The notes: generated by a model from the sequence alone, not told the origin. Counted from the stretch's first letter, positions 35,815-44,523 are shown. The stretch: 45,078 nt of DNA from an uncultured Clostridia bacterium (GCA_947630145.1 CANRGL010000006.1:1-45078), one strand, 5' to 3'. Program-made: numbers and translations.

Positions 35815-36336
35815 TTGTTCAAGAAATTTTATATATCTTTTACTATTTTTATATCAATTTTTTGCATATTTTTCAATATAACTAATAGTTCTAATAATAC
35901 ATATAAAAATAACAACGGTAAATTATATTTTCCTATTGAAAATAGATATTTTTCTTCATACTATGGATATAGAGATTTAATGGGAAAAACCAATTTTCAT
36001 GATGGACTTGATATACCTGCTACAAATGGTACAAAAATATTTTCTGCTGATAGTGGAGTAATAATTAATTCTTCTTTTATAAATGGATATGGTAACTGCA
36101 TAATTATTTTACATGACAACGGTACTAAATCTTTATATGGACATTTATCAGAAAATTATATAGTAAAAAATGGAATGTATGTAAATAAAGGTGAACATAT
36201 AGGATATGTAGGTCCAAAAATATTATCTGATGGTAGATTAAACGGATACACAACAGGTTCACATTTACATTTTACATATTTTCTTTCTAATGGAAAAACT
36301 ACTGATCCACTTTTGCTTACATATGAAAATAAATGA
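35815..36336 (+). CDS. M23-family (LytM-type) peptidoglycan endopeptidase
   Basis: The 173-residue protein has an N-terminal hydrophobic signal/anchor (residues ~5-22) and a compact M23 domain. The domain shows YGYRDLMG, FHDGLDIPA (zinc ligands His62 and Asp66), SLYGHLSE (His110) and SHLHFTYF (HxH, His150 and His152). All metal and catalytic residues of the LytM core are present. The start is TTG (M in the track) with GAGGTGA five bases upstream; no ATG lies nearby. It probably cuts cross-links of the cell wall. The leader contains a tandem AT repeat that could vary in length. Confidence 0.88.
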   Translation: MFKKFYISFTIFISIFCIFFNITNSSNNTYKNNNGKLYFPIENRYFSSYYGYRDLMGKTNFHDGLDIPATNGTKIFSADSGVIINSSFINGYGNCIIILHDNGTKSLYGHLSENYIVKNGMYVNKGEHIGYVGPKILSDGRLNGYTTGSHLHFTYFLSNGKTTDPLLLTYENK

Positions 36337-36384
36337 TAAAAAAGTATCTAGAAAAAGCTCTAGACACTAATATATATTTTACAA

Positions 36385-37020
36385 CTAATTATTTTGATTT
36401 TTTACCAAAGAAAATTTAGAAACTGATAATTCATATGCAATTTTTTCTTCTACACTACCATCATCATGTTTTTTCTCATATTTTCTAGATTGAATTCTAC
36501 CATTTAATTTAACTAATGTTCCAGTTTCAATGTTTTCACAAAATTTTGCATTTCTTCCCCACAAAATACATGGTATATAGTCAGATTTTTTGTAAGTTCT
36601 ATTTACTGCTAAAAGTATATCTGCAATCTCTCTACCTAATGGAGTTTTTCTATAAATTGGTGGCTTACATATATATCCAATAAAAGTGGCATCATTTAAT
36701 GTAAGTATACTTTCATCTTCTACTTTTTCGATACTCTTAGTAAAGATATTAAGTATTAATTTACTTTTTCCATTTTCACCAGATTTGTTATATGATCTAA
36801 GCTGTCCAGATATAACAACTTTATCTCCTTGTTTTAAACTATCTAAATCTATTATTCTTTCTGATATAATTACTGGTAATTTATCAGCTGAATCACTTAA
36901 TCTATTAGTTTGAATATAAAACCTATAAAATTTTTCATCATATAGCTCATGACTTAATTCTATTTCAGAAACTACTTTTCCACCTATTTCTACTATATTA
37001 TTGTCCATTTCATTTTCCAT
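36385..37020 (-). CDS. SSB-like protein with two OB folds
   Basis: From the ATG at 37018-37020 (AAAGGAGG upstream; the track start is 16 codons longer) the product has 211 residues. The second half contains the SSB pattern: DATFIGYICKPPIYRKTPLG, IADILLAVNRTYKKSDYIPC, LWGRNAKFCENIETGTLVKL, NGRIQSRKY. The first half reads as a degenerate second OB fold (VSEIELSHELYDEKFYRFYI ... LKQGDKVVISGQLR). It lacks the acidic DDxPF-type tail of housekeeping SSB and ends in LVKNQNN. It binds single-stranded DNA, presumably, with a specialised role; a promoter with extended -10 precedes it. Confidence 0.8.
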   Translation of the reverse strand: MENEMDNNIVEIGGKVVSEIELSHELYDEKFYRFYIQTNRLSDSADKLPVIISERIIDLDSLKQGDKVVISGQLRSYNKSGENGKSKLILNIFTKSIEKVEDESILTLNDATFIGYICKPPIYRKTPLGREIADILLAVNRTYKKSDYIPCILWGRNAKFCENIETGTLVKLNGRIQSRKYEKKHDDGSVEEKIAYELSVSKFSLVKNQNN

Positions 37021-37096
37021 TAAAAATTTCCTCCTTTGAAACTTATATATTATTATTCTTATGTACAAAATTAAAAATAATTACTAATATGAGCAT

Positions 37097-37125
37097 ATTA
37101 TATCACAATATTCTTTTTTTGTAAA
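37097..37125 (-). promoter_or_regulatory. Promoter of the SSB-like gene
   Basis: TTTACA, 17 bp, TATAAT with TGA before the -10, on the minus strand; the leader is about 70 nt. Confidence 0.6.
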
Positions 37126-37270
37126 TACCTTATGTAAACATTTTTCTTTATATTCTTTCAATCAGTAATTTTTGGCTTTGTTATGTAATATTTCTGTAAC
37201 AATTATGACAAATATTTGTATTATATGTATTTTATTAAGAAGATTACTATATTTAATTAATTATATAAAT

Positions 37271-37299
37271 TTGACATATTTCATCTTTTTATATATAAT
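37271..37299 (+). promoter_or_regulatory. Perfect consensus promoter of first CmpB-like gene
   Basis: TTGACA, 17 bp, TATAAT on the plus strand, about 13 bases before GGGTGAT and the ATG at 37319. Confidence 0.8.
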
Positions 37300-37318
37300 C
37301 AATTTATAGGGTGATAAA

Positions 37319-38089
37319 ATGAATTTTAATAACGTATTTTTATACATATTTATTTATAGTGTTATAGGATGGCTATGTGAAGTTGTATTTTGTAAAATAG
37401 TACATGGTAATTGGTCAAATAGAGGATTTTTATCTGGTCCATATTGTCCAATATATGGTTTTGGTGCAATGTTTATTTTATTATTATTACAACCATTTGC
37501 CGCTAATCCAATTTTAATATTTGTATTTTCTATACTAATTACTACTACACTTGAATACATAACAAGTTTTGCTATGGAAAAAATTTTTAGTATAAAATGG
37601 TGGGACTATTCTGATGAACCATTTAATATAAATGGTAGAATATGTTTAAAAACTGCAATTTTATTTGGAATACTAGGTATTATCCTTATATATTTCTTAC
37701 ATCCATATATTACAAAATTCATTAATTTAATACCAAATTTTTTAGTAAACTATATAATAGGTGGTCTAATATCACTTATTATATTAGATTTAACTACCAC
37801 TCTTAGCGTTTTATTTAATTTGAAAAATAAACTTGAGGACTTAAAAATATTAAAAGAGAAAATTGCAACCTTTGGTAAAGATAAAGCTAAAAATAGTGAA
37901 TTAATAAAGCAATTAGAAGATATTAAAAGTTCTATTGTAGAAAAAACAAATATTTTACACAACAGAATAATAACAGCTTTCCCTAAAATTGAATTTAAGA
38001 AATATAATATTCAATTTAATGAATTAAAAGAAAATTTAAAATTAAAGAAAAATAATAAAAAGAAAAAGCAAAAAATTGATAAAAAATAA
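37319..38089 (+). CDS. CmpB-like 'putative ABC transporter permease' membrane protein
   Basis: The 256-residue protein begins with a membrane helix holding YSVIGWLCEVVF, then NRGFLSGPYCPIYGFGAMFI, LEYITSFAMEKIF and WWDYSDEPFNINGRICLKTA. These are the conserved blocks of the CmpB/PF06541 family (about five helices). The C-terminus is a Lys-rich coiled coil. The family is annotated as transporter permease but its function is not established, and no ABC ATPase is nearby. ATG has GGGTGAT upstream. Its last 30 codons and terminator are duplicated at 39.6-39.8 kb. Confidence 0.85.
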   Translation: MNFNNVFLYIFIYSVIGWLCEVVFCKIVHGNWSNRGFLSGPYCPIYGFGAMFILLLLQPFAANPILIFVFSILITTTLEYITSFAMEKIFSIKWWDYSDEPFNINGRICLKTAILFGILGIILIYFLHPYITKFINLIPNFLVNYIIGGLISLIILDLTTTLSVLFNLKNKLEDLKILKEKIATFGKDKAKNSELIKQLEDIKSSIVEKTNILHNRIITAFPKIEFKKYNIQFNELKENLKLKKNNKKKKQKIDKK

Positions 38090-38151
38090 AAAGTTTAACA
38101 AAACCACCTATAAATGCTATATTTAAACATTTATAAGTGGTTATTATTAAA
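38000..38151. repeat. Direct repeat, copy 1 (end of CmpB-like gene plus terminator)
   Basis: About 150 bp from AATATAATATTCAATTT to TTATTATTAAA recur at 39619-39766 with a few substitutions and short indels. The two copies flank the AAA/DUF4143 gene. Confidence 0.9.
38102..38142. terminator. Terminator, copy 1
   Basis: AACCACcTATAAATG/CATTTATAaGTGGTT: a 15-bp stem with a single C-A mismatch on plus, a G-U pair in minus RNA. It lies between convergent CmpB-like and AAA/DUF4143 genes. Confidence 0.75.
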
Positions 38152-38189
38152 TAATTTTAATTTTTTCATATTTGTTTTACATTTTTTAT

Positions 38190-39482
38190 TTACGGTTTTA
38201 ATGCTGTAATTGGAACAATATAAATTCCTGTTTCTTTATCCTTTATTACTGCTGGACATTTGCCAACTATAATACACATAAAAGAAGGTTTTTTTATCAT
38301 ATTATTATAAAAACTTAATAAACTCTTCTTTGCTTCTTCAACTTGATTATAACCTAATTTTATTTCTACAGCTGCATATTCTCCATCTGCAAATTCTAAA
38401 ATTGAATCTACTTCTAATCCTGTAACATTATCTCTAAAATGATATAAATGGCCATTCAAATAATCCATATATATTCTTAAATCTCTTTCTACTAATGCTT
38501 CAAACATAAAACCAAATGTATTTAAATCTTTTAAAAGTTTTTCTGTTGTTAATCCTAAACAAGCACATGCCAATGATGGATCTGTAAAATGTCTTTTAGG
38601 TGATTTTCCAACTCTAGTAGGAGAACGATAATTTTCACTATATGCTTCTTGATTTTCAATTAAATGTAATCTATCTAATACATCTAAATAATCCATTACA
38701 GTATCTCTACTAGACAAAAGTTCTTGCCAATTTTCATACTCTTCTATATCTTTTATTATTGTTTTATTTCCTACAACTGATGACTCATTTCTTGCTAAAG
38801 ATTTAAGTAACATTTTCATTTTATTTTTATCTCTTCTTTTTTCAGTTTCTTTATTCATATCTATATTTAAAATCGAATCCATATATGATTTTGGAATCAA
38901 TCCAATCTTTTCTTCACTTATATGTATATTTGCTGGCCAACCACCCCTTATTAATAATTTTGCCAATTGTACTATTTCTACACTACCAGTATTAATTGTT
39001 TCTTGTGTATTATTTAACATCTTAGTTAAAGATGCTTCTCCTGAAGAGTCTCCTGATTCATATAAACTCATTGTATACATATTTAATCTTCCAATTCTTC
39101 CAGCACCTGAATGATGTACTTTTTCCTTTATTACCTTACTAGGTAATGTTGTAGAGCCAGTTATGATAAAATTTCCTTTTTCACTAGTCTTATCACATTC
39201 ACGTCTTACTGCATCCCATATAGTTGGAACTAAATGCCATTCATCAATTAATTGTGGCTTTTTTAAAGGATCTTTATTAAAAATTGATTTTACATCTAAT
39301 TTTGCCATTTCTCTTACATCATCATCATCCATATAAATCTCACTTTTGGAATGTCTTAACGATGTCCACGTTTTTCCACACCATTTTGGACCTTCTATGC
39401 TTACAGCGCCAAATACAGATAAATATTCTTTTAGTCTTTTTTCAATTAGTCTTGTTTTATACCCTTTTTCATCAAGATTCAT
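38190..39482 (-). CDS. AAA ATPase with DUF4143 nuclease-like C-terminus
   Basis: The 430-residue protein has Walker A GPKWCGKTW (31-39), Walker B QLIDEWH (~77-83), sensor ITGS and the AAA_14 pattern. Its DUF4143 C-terminus contains GLEVDSILEF and YAAVEIKLG, a D...ExK arrangement of the PD-(D/E)XK fold. Such proteins are very common, variably present genes in gut bacteria with unknown biological role. ATG has GGGAGG upstream, and the promoter is TTGACT/TATTCT. It sits in a cassette between two direct repeats and behind a 23-bp tandem repeat, so it was probably acquired. Confidence 0.88.
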   Translation of the reverse strand: MNLDEKGYKTRLIEKRLKEYLSVFGAVSIEGPKWCGKTWTSLRHSKSEIYMDDDDVREMAKLDVKSIFNKDPLKKPQLIDEWHLVPTIWDAVRRECDKTSEKGNFIITGSTTLPSKVIKEKVHHSGAGRIGRLNMYTMSLYESGDSSGEASLTKMLNNTQETINTGSVEIVQLAKLLIRGGWPANIHISEEKIGLIPKSYMDSILNIDMNKETEKRRDKNKMKMLLKSLARNESSVVGNKTIIKDIEEYENWQELLSSRDTVMDYLDVLDRLHLIENQEAYSENYRSPTRVGKSPKRHFTDPSLACACLGLTTEKLLKDLNTFGFMFEALVERDLRIYMDYLNGHLYHFRDNVTGLEVDSILEFADGEYAAVEIKLGYNQVEEAKKSLLSFYNNMIKKPSFMCIIVGKCPAVIKDKETGIYIVPITALKP

Positions 39483-39500
39483 TTTATTACCTCCCTATTA

Positions 39501-39529
39501 AGAATAACATTTTTTTAATAAACAGTCAA
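39501..39529 (-). promoter_or_regulatory. Promoter of the AAA/DUF4143 gene
   Basis: TTGACT, 17 bp, TATTCT on the minus strand. The 23-bp repeat array begins only eight bases upstream of the -35. Confidence 0.45.
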
Positions 39530-39536
39530 TACAAAA

Positions 39537-39620
39537 TCGACACTTTTTAATAATTTCAGTCGACACTTTTTAACAATTTCAGTCGACACTTTTTAATAAT
39601 TTTAGTCGACACTTTTTAAA
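39537..39620. repeat. 23-bp tandem repeat array (3 full copies plus a partial)
   Basis: The unit TCGACACTTTTTAATAATTTCAG occurs at 39537, 39560 and 39583 with single-base changes, and in part at 39606. It lies at the junction between the AAA/DUF4143 cassette and the second direct repeat. Read on the minus strand the units start TGTCGACTGAAAT, reminiscent of IS21-family ends; it might instead be an operator array. Confidence 0.85.
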
Positions 39621-39766
39621 AATATAATATTCAATTTATGAATAAAAAAATTAAAATTAAAGAAAAATAATAAAAAGAAAAAGCAAAAAATTGGTAAAAA
39701 TAAAAAGTTATAACAAAACCACTTATAAATGCTATATTTAAACATTTATAAGTGGTTATTATTAAA
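39619..39766. repeat. Direct repeat, copy 2
   Basis: Copy of 38000-38151, starting inside what was the CmpB-like coding sequence and ending after the terminator. It has no start codon and is frame-disrupted, so it is only the gene's 3' end. Confidence 0.9.
39717..39757 (-). terminator. Terminator, copy 2 (FAD dehydrogenase gene)
   Basis: A perfect 15-bp stem AACCACTTATAAATG/CATTTATAAGTGGTT, 11-nt loop, 12 bases after the stop of the FAD gene. Confidence 0.75.
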
Positions 39767-39768
39767 GG

Positions 39769-41181
39769 TTAATCTTTCTCTCTTTGTATGATCTCTCTTG
39801 CAACCAAAATTCCACTTGCACCTGCTTGAGATAAACCGCGTGTTATACCAGCTCCATCTCCTATTGCAAAGAAATTTTCATATTTTGTTTCTAATTTATT
39901 ACTTAGCTGTGGTTTAGCACTATAAAATTTTACTTCTACTCCATATAAAAGAGTATCGTTGTTTGCTGTTCCAGGAGCTAGTTTATCTAGTGCATAAATC
40001 ATCTCAATTATATTATCAAGATGTCTTTTTGGTAAAACCAAACTTAAATCTCCTGGTTCTGCAAGCAAAGTAGGTTTAGTAAAGCTTTGATTTAATCTAT
40101 GTTGCGTACTTCTTCTACCATCTATTAAATCTCCAAACCTTTGAACTAAAACTCCACTTCCAAGCAAATTTGAAAATGATGCTATTCTTTTTCCATATTG
40201 ATAAGGATTATTAAATGGCTGAGTAAATTTATTACTAACAAGAAGTGCAAAATTAGTATTATTACTTCTTAAATATATATCAGCATAGCTATGTCCATTT
40301 ACAGTTATAATACCATCAACATTTTCTGCAACAACATATCCATGTGGATTCATGCAGAAAGTTCTTACAATATCACCATATTTTTTTGTTCTATACTTTA
40401 GTTTAGCCTCATATATATTGTCTGTGATATGTTGAAAAATTTCTGCAGGTAGCTCTACTCTAACTCCTATATCAACTTGATTATTTATAATTGGAATATC
40501 GAGTTTTTTACATTCTTTTGAGAACCATTCAGCACCAGCTCTACCAGGAGCTACTATTAAATAAGTACTTTTTATAACATTACCTCCATCTAATGTAAGA
40601 TAATATTTATTTCTATTATTTTCCTTATTTATTTCTATAGTTTCAACTTTTGTATTACAAAGAATATCTACTTTATTACTTAAGTAATTAAATACTTTTT
40701 TTAATATCTCAAGATTTCTCTCTGTACCCAAATGTTTTACTGTGGCGTCCAAAAGATGTAAATCGTGTTGTAATGCTTTAATTTTTATATCCTTTGCCTC
40801 TTTAGTATTTGTAGAAAACGTCTCTGACGTAGCGCCAAACCGCATATTAATATCATCTACATAATTTATTAAGTTTATTACTTCATCATCTGGTATATAT
40901 TCATTAAGCCATCCACCAAACTCAGTAGTAATATTATATTTTCCATCAGAAAAATTTCCTGCTCCACCAAATCCTTTCATTATACTGCAATTTTTACAAT
41001 TTTGACATCTTATTTTTTTAGATATTATAGGGCAAACCCGTTTATCAATAGTATTTCCTTGCTCTATAAGTGCCACTTTAAAATTTGAAGAATTTAAGTT
41101 TTTAGAAATTTCATAAGCTGCACAATATCCTGCTACTCCTGCTCCTATAATTGCTACATCGTATTCTTTCATTTTTGTCAA
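39769..41181 (-). CDS. FAD-dependent dehydrogenase, COG2509 type
   Basis: The 470-residue flavoprotein has VAIIGAGVAGYCAAYEIS (FAD Rossmann motif), then CQNCKNCSIMKGFGGAGNFS with three closely spaced cysteines (a fourth in RVCPI). It also has VAPGRAGAEWF and the C-terminal FAD motif FAIGDGAGITRGLSQAGASG. These match the uncharacterised FAD-dependent dehydrogenase family (COG2509, HI0933-like). The cysteines may bind a metal centre or form disulfides. Substrate unknown, cytoplasmic. ATG has AAGGAG upstream. It follows a small gene by nine bases in the same operon. Confidence 0.85.
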   Translation of the reverse strand: MTKMKEYDVAIIGAGVAGYCAAYEISKNLNSSNFKVALIEQGNTIDKRVCPIISKKIRCQNCKNCSIMKGFGGAGNFSDGKYNITTEFGGWLNEYIPDDEVINLINYVDDINMRFGATSETFSTNTKEAKDIKIKALQHDLHLLDATVKHLGTERNLEILKKVFNYLSNKVDILCNTKVETIEINKENNRNKYYLTLDGGNVIKSTYLIVAPGRAGAEWFSKECKKLDIPIINNQVDIGVRVELPAEIFQHITDNIYEAKLKYRTKKYGDIVRTFCMNPHGYVVAENVDGIITVNGHSYADIYLRSNNTNFALLVSNKFTQPFNNPYQYGKRIASFSNLLGSGVLVQRFGDLIDGRRSTQHRLNQSFTKPTLLAEPGDLSLVLPKRHLDNIIEMIYALDKLAPGTANNDTLLYGVEVKFYSAKPQLSNKLETKYENFFAIGDGAGITRGLSQAGASGILVAREIIQREKD

Positions 41182-41190
41182 CTCCTTATT

Positions 41191-41487
41191 TTAGTTTTTT
41201 AATGAACAATGTCTATGAGCTATTATTCTCTTCATATTTTGAGAATATCTTCTTTCTTCCATTTTAAACTCATTTAGTGCGTTTAACGCCTCATCTAAGT
41301 TTTCTTTTGATGTACATATTTCTAGATTTTCATCACTTGTATTAATGAACCAATATACCTTGCTATTCCTTCTTTTTTGAATATAACTACACAAATTTTC
41401 TGCTTCTTTAATACAAGTAATTTTAAGTCTTAAAATAGTACACATATTTGAGGATGTAAATAAAATTTCATATTGGTTGTTTCTCAC
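41191..41487 (-). CDS. Small protein of unknown function, operon partner of the FAD dehydrogenase
   Basis: The 98-residue protein has an alternating strand/helix pattern, two cysteines in the N-terminal half (Cys16, Cys25), another at 33 and a His/Cys-containing C-terminus (IIAHRHCSLKN). No family is recognised. The start is GTG (41485-41487) with AGGAGG eight bases upstream. It is the first gene of a two-gene unit driven by a perfect consensus promoter. The tight coupling suggests a function with the flavoprotein. Confidence 0.65.
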   Translation of the reverse strand: MRNNQYEILFTSSNMCTILRLKITCIKEAENLCSYIQKRRNSKVYWFINTSDENLEICTSKENLDEALNALNEFKMEERRYSQNMKRIIAHRHCSLKN

Positions 41488-41542
41488 AAAAAATTCCTCC
41501 TAAAATTAAATTTTTAATTTTATCATACAAAGATACAAACGG

Positions 41543-41571
41543 ATTATATCATTTTTTTATATCTCTGTCAA
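41543..41571 (-). promoter_or_regulatory. Perfect consensus promoter of the FAD dehydrogenase unit
   Basis: TTGACA, 17 bp, TATAAT with TGA before the -10, on the minus strand; the leader is about 45 nt. Confidence 0.8.
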
Positions 41572-41646
41572 CAAAATTTAAAGTATAACATACAATATAT
41601 TACATAAAATATTAGCGTAAGATTTAAAATAATATAGGAGAATTAT

Positions 41647-42321
41647 ATGGAAAATTCTAAAAAAAATTATAGCCTTGTTACTTCAAATAGTAAATGTACA
41701 TATTATAACCTATTTTATATTTTTCTATTTAGCTCTGTAATCGGTGTTATTGTAGAAACAATTTGGTGTATTTTAATTACACATACAATATCTAGTAGAA
41801 CAGGTCTTGTAATAGGATATTTTAATCCAATTTATGGTATTGGAGCTTTATTAATGACCTTTATATATATGAAATTTAAAGATAAAAACATATTTATTAT
41901 CTTTATTATATGCATGATATTAGGCGGGGGATTTGAATTTTTGTGTAGTCTTATTCAAGAAAAAATTTTTGGCACAGTTTCATGGTATTATGATGCTGAT
42001 TCACTTGGTATACTTGGCAAAAGAACAAGTATTATTTATTGTATTTTATGGGGAATTTTAGGTATTATATGGATTAAAAAATTATATAAAATAATAGAAA
42101 AATATATAGAAAAAATACCTAAAAAAATAGGTAAAACTTTTGCTTTTTTATTTACTATATTTTTAGTTTTTGACATTACACTTTCCTCTCTTGCTGTTTA
42201 TAGACAAAAAGAAAGAAGGCATAATATTCCTGCTGATAATAAAATAAGGATATTTTTAGATAATAATTATAACGACGAAAAACTATCAAATATTTATCCA
42301 AATATGACTATAAAACAGTAA
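41647..42321 (+). CDS. Second CmpB-like membrane protein
   Basis: The 224-residue paralogue of 37319-38089 has FYIFLFSSVIGVIVETIWC, then SSRTGLVIGYFNPIYGIGAL, GGGFEFLCSLIQEKIFGT and WYYDADSLGILGKRTSI, matching the family blocks in order. It lacks the long C-terminal coiled coil of the first copy. ATG has TAGGAG upstream. Function of the family unknown. It converges on the P-type ATPase gene, with a hairpin touching both stop codons. Confidence 0.8.
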   Translation: MENSKKNYSLVTSNSKCTYYNLFYIFLFSSVIGVIVETIWCILITHTISSRTGLVIGYFNPIYGIGALLMTFIYMKFKDKNIFIIFIICMILGGGFEFLCSLIQEKIFGTVSWYYDADSLGILGKRTSIIYCILWGILGIIWIKKLYKIIEKYIEKIPKKIGKTFAFLFTIFLVFDITLSSLAVYRQKERRHNIPADNKIRIFLDNNYNDEKLSNIYPNMTIKQ

Positions 42322-42349
42322 GTAGAAACTACCTTTTGGCAGTTTCTAC
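42322..42349. terminator. Terminator between convergent genes, overlapping a stop codon
   Basis: GTAGAAACT/AGTTTCTAC, extended to 12 bp in minus RNA (GCC-AAAA-GGU with one G-U). It starts one base after the CmpB-like stop and contains the TAG of the ATPase gene. Confidence 0.65.
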
Positions 42350-44217
42350 ATTTTAAAAATTCTAATTGAATTAAGTATTGCAAGAAGTGATATACCAACA
42401 TCTGCAAAAATAGCTTCCCACATGTTAGATATACCAAAAGCACTAATTATAAGTACTAATATTTTAAATGATAATGCAAGTACTATATTTTGCAATACTA
42501 TTCTTTTAGTTTTTTTAGCTATTTTTAAACATTCTAATAATTTATATGGTTCATCAGTCATAAGTACAATATCTGATGAATTGATAGCTAAATCTGAACC
42601 TTTACCCATTGATATACCAACATCTGCACTAGTTAGTACTGGTGAGTCATTTATTCCATCTCCTACAAATGCTAATTTATTTTTGGTATTTTTCTTTAAA
42701 TTTTGTATAACTTCAACCTTATCCTGTGGCAAAAGTTCATAATAAACCTCATCAAATTTTAATTTGTCCGCAATTATTTTAGCTATATTTTCTTTATCAC
42801 CTGTAACTAATACATTATTTTTTATATTGCTTTTTCTTTTTAACATTGTAGTAAGATTTTCTACATTATTTTTTAATTGATCAGAAAGTACAATGTTCCC
42901 AATATATTTGCCGTTAATAGCTAGATATACAACTGTTCCATATTCTATATTTTCTTCTTCTACTTTTATTTTTTTCATCTTTATAAGTTTAATATTTCCA
43001 ACTACAACATCATTATCATCTACTTTTGCTGTTATACCATATCCTGCCATTTCTTTATATTGTTTTACCCTATTTTTATCTAATTTTTTGTTATAACAAT
43101 TTACTATTGACTTTGCAATGTAATGATTTGAAAAAATTTCACATAAAGCTATATATTCTATGATTTTGTCATCCTCAATATCACTTTTATTATTTACTTT
43201 TGTTATTTTAAAAGAACCTTTAGTTAAAGTTCCAGTTTTATCAAAAGCAATAGTATCTACCTTTGATAGTATATCTAAATAATTACTACCTTTTACTAAT
43301 ATTCCTTTTTTACTACAAGCCCCCATTCCAACAAAAAATCCTAAAGGAACAGAAATAACAAGTGCACAAGGACATGAAACTACTAAGAAAATCAATGCTC
43401 TATTTATAGCTTCACTTATAGATATATTAAATGCGAGTGGAAATATTATAGCTATTAAAATTGCTATACTAATTACTATTGGTGTATATACTTTAGAGAA
43501 TTTTGTTATAAACTTCTCAGTTTTTGATTTAGATTTTCTTGCATTTTCTATTAAAAGAGTAATTTTAGATGCAGTTGAATTTTCAAAAGTTTTAGTTACT
43601 TTAATTTCTATAATATTATCTAAGTTTATCATACCTGATAATACTTCATCATTTTTTTCTACTTTAATTGGTTTGCTTTCTCCTGTTAAACTAGAAGTAT
43701 CAATATTGGCACTTCCTTTTATCACAATTCCATCAACAGGGATTTTTTCACCATTTTTTACTACAATTATATCAGATATTTTTAAATAAGTAGGATCTAC
43801 TTTTTTTACATCATTACCTATTACAAGATTAGCATAATCTGCTCTAATATCAATTGCATTCTTTATTTTTTCTTTTGATTTGTCTACCGCCATATCTTGT
43901 AGAAATTCACCTATTTTATATAACAAAATTACTATTATGCCTTCTATATATTCACCTATACATAAAGCTCCAATAGTTGCAATGCTCATAAGTAGGTTTT
44001 CATCAAACATATCTTTTTTAAATAAATGTTTTAAAGCTTTTGTAAATATAGGTAAACCTATTAATATATAACTTACTATACACATTATTATATTTATATA
44101 TGGATAATCTTTAAAAAAATATGTAGATACAAAAATTATAATTCCTAAAATATCTAAAATAATAATTTTTTTATTTTTCTTTTCATTTTCTATCTCTTTT
44201 TCGTTATTTTCTTCCAT
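42346..44217 (-). CDS. P1B-type Zn2+/Cd2+/Pb2+-exporting ATPase
   Basis: The 623-residue pump has LTGESKPI (actuator domain), VVSCPCALVIS (CPC metal site, ~282), FDKTGTLTKG (phosphorylated Asp, ~325), GDGINDSPVL and a last helix with IFADVGISLLAILNSIR. The Asp in that helix is the marker of the Zn/Cd/Pb subgroup (ZntA/CadA). No N-terminal metal-binding domain is present. The usual His-Pro of the nucleotide domain is SNHYIAKS, so Pro is replaced by Tyr. It follows its ArsR-type regulator by three bases. Likely role: efflux of excess zinc or toxic divalent metals across the membrane. Confidence 0.93.
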   Translation of the reverse strand: MEENNEKEIENEKKNKKIIILDILGIIIFVSTYFFKDYPYINIIMCIVSYILIGLPIFTKALKHLFKKDMFDENLLMSIATIGALCIGEYIEGIIVILLYKIGEFLQDMAVDKSKEKIKNAIDIRADYANLVIGNDVKKVDPTYLKISDIIVVKNGEKIPVDGIVIKGSANIDTSSLTGESKPIKVEKNDEVLSGMINLDNIIEIKVTKTFENSTASKITLLIENARKSKSKTEKFITKFSKVYTPIVISIAILIAIIFPLAFNISISEAINRALIFLVVSCPCALVISVPLGFFVGMGACSKKGILVKGSNYLDILSKVDTIAFDKTGTLTKGSFKITKVNNKSDIEDDKIIEYIALCEIFSNHYIAKSIVNCYNKKLDKNRVKQYKEMAGYGITAKVDDNDVVVGNIKLIKMKKIKVEEENIEYGTVVYLAINGKYIGNIVLSDQLKNNVENLTTMLKRKSNIKNNVLVTGDKENIAKIIADKLKFDEVYYELLPQDKVEVIQNLKKNTKNKLAFVGDGINDSPVLTSADVGISMGKGSDLAINSSDIVLMTDEPYKLLECLKIAKKTKRIVLQNIVLALSFKILVLIISAFGISNMWEAIFADVGISLLAILNSIRIFKM

Positions 44218-44220
44218 AAA

Positions 44221-44508
44221 TTACATCTCCTCAACATGCTCTATGCCTACTCCAAGAATTTTTTTTACATGATCATCATCTAAAGAATAATATACTATTT
44301 TTCCTTCTTTTCTTGATTTAACAAGCCTAGCATCCTTTAATATACTTAATTGGTGTGAAACTGCTGATTGTGTCATGCTTATTTTATTTGCTATTTCTTG
44401 AACACATACTTCATTTTCAAACATTGTATATAATATTTTTATTCTAGTAGAATCTCCAAATATTTTGAAAGTTCTTGCTACATTATTAATTATTTTTTCA
44501 TCTTTCAT
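44221..44508 (-). CDS. ArsR/SmtB-family metal-responsive repressor, CzrA/CadC-like
   Basis: The 95-residue winged-helix regulator has FKIFGDSTRIKILYTMFE, the recognition helix region MTQSAVSHQLSILKDARLV and the wing EGKIVYYSL. The alpha-5 zinc site pattern is present as D78-x-H80 and H91-x2-E94, the same spacing as in CzrA/SmtB (D-x-H, then H-x2-H) with Glu at the last position. Cys35 lies in VCVQEI, the place of the alpha-3 site, but a full Cys site is absent. It should repress its own operon and release DNA on binding zinc. ATG has GGAGAG upstream. Confidence 0.92.
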   Translation of the reverse strand: MKDEKIINNVARTFKIFGDSTRIKILYTMFENEVCVQEIANKISMTQSAVSHQLSILKDARLVKSRKEGKIVYYSLDDDHVKKILGVGIEHVEEM

Positions 44509-44523
44509 AACTCATCTCTCCAT

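Noticed and set aside
39537-39620. CRISPR array
   Set aside because: The units are contiguous 23-mers without spacers and no cas genes are present.
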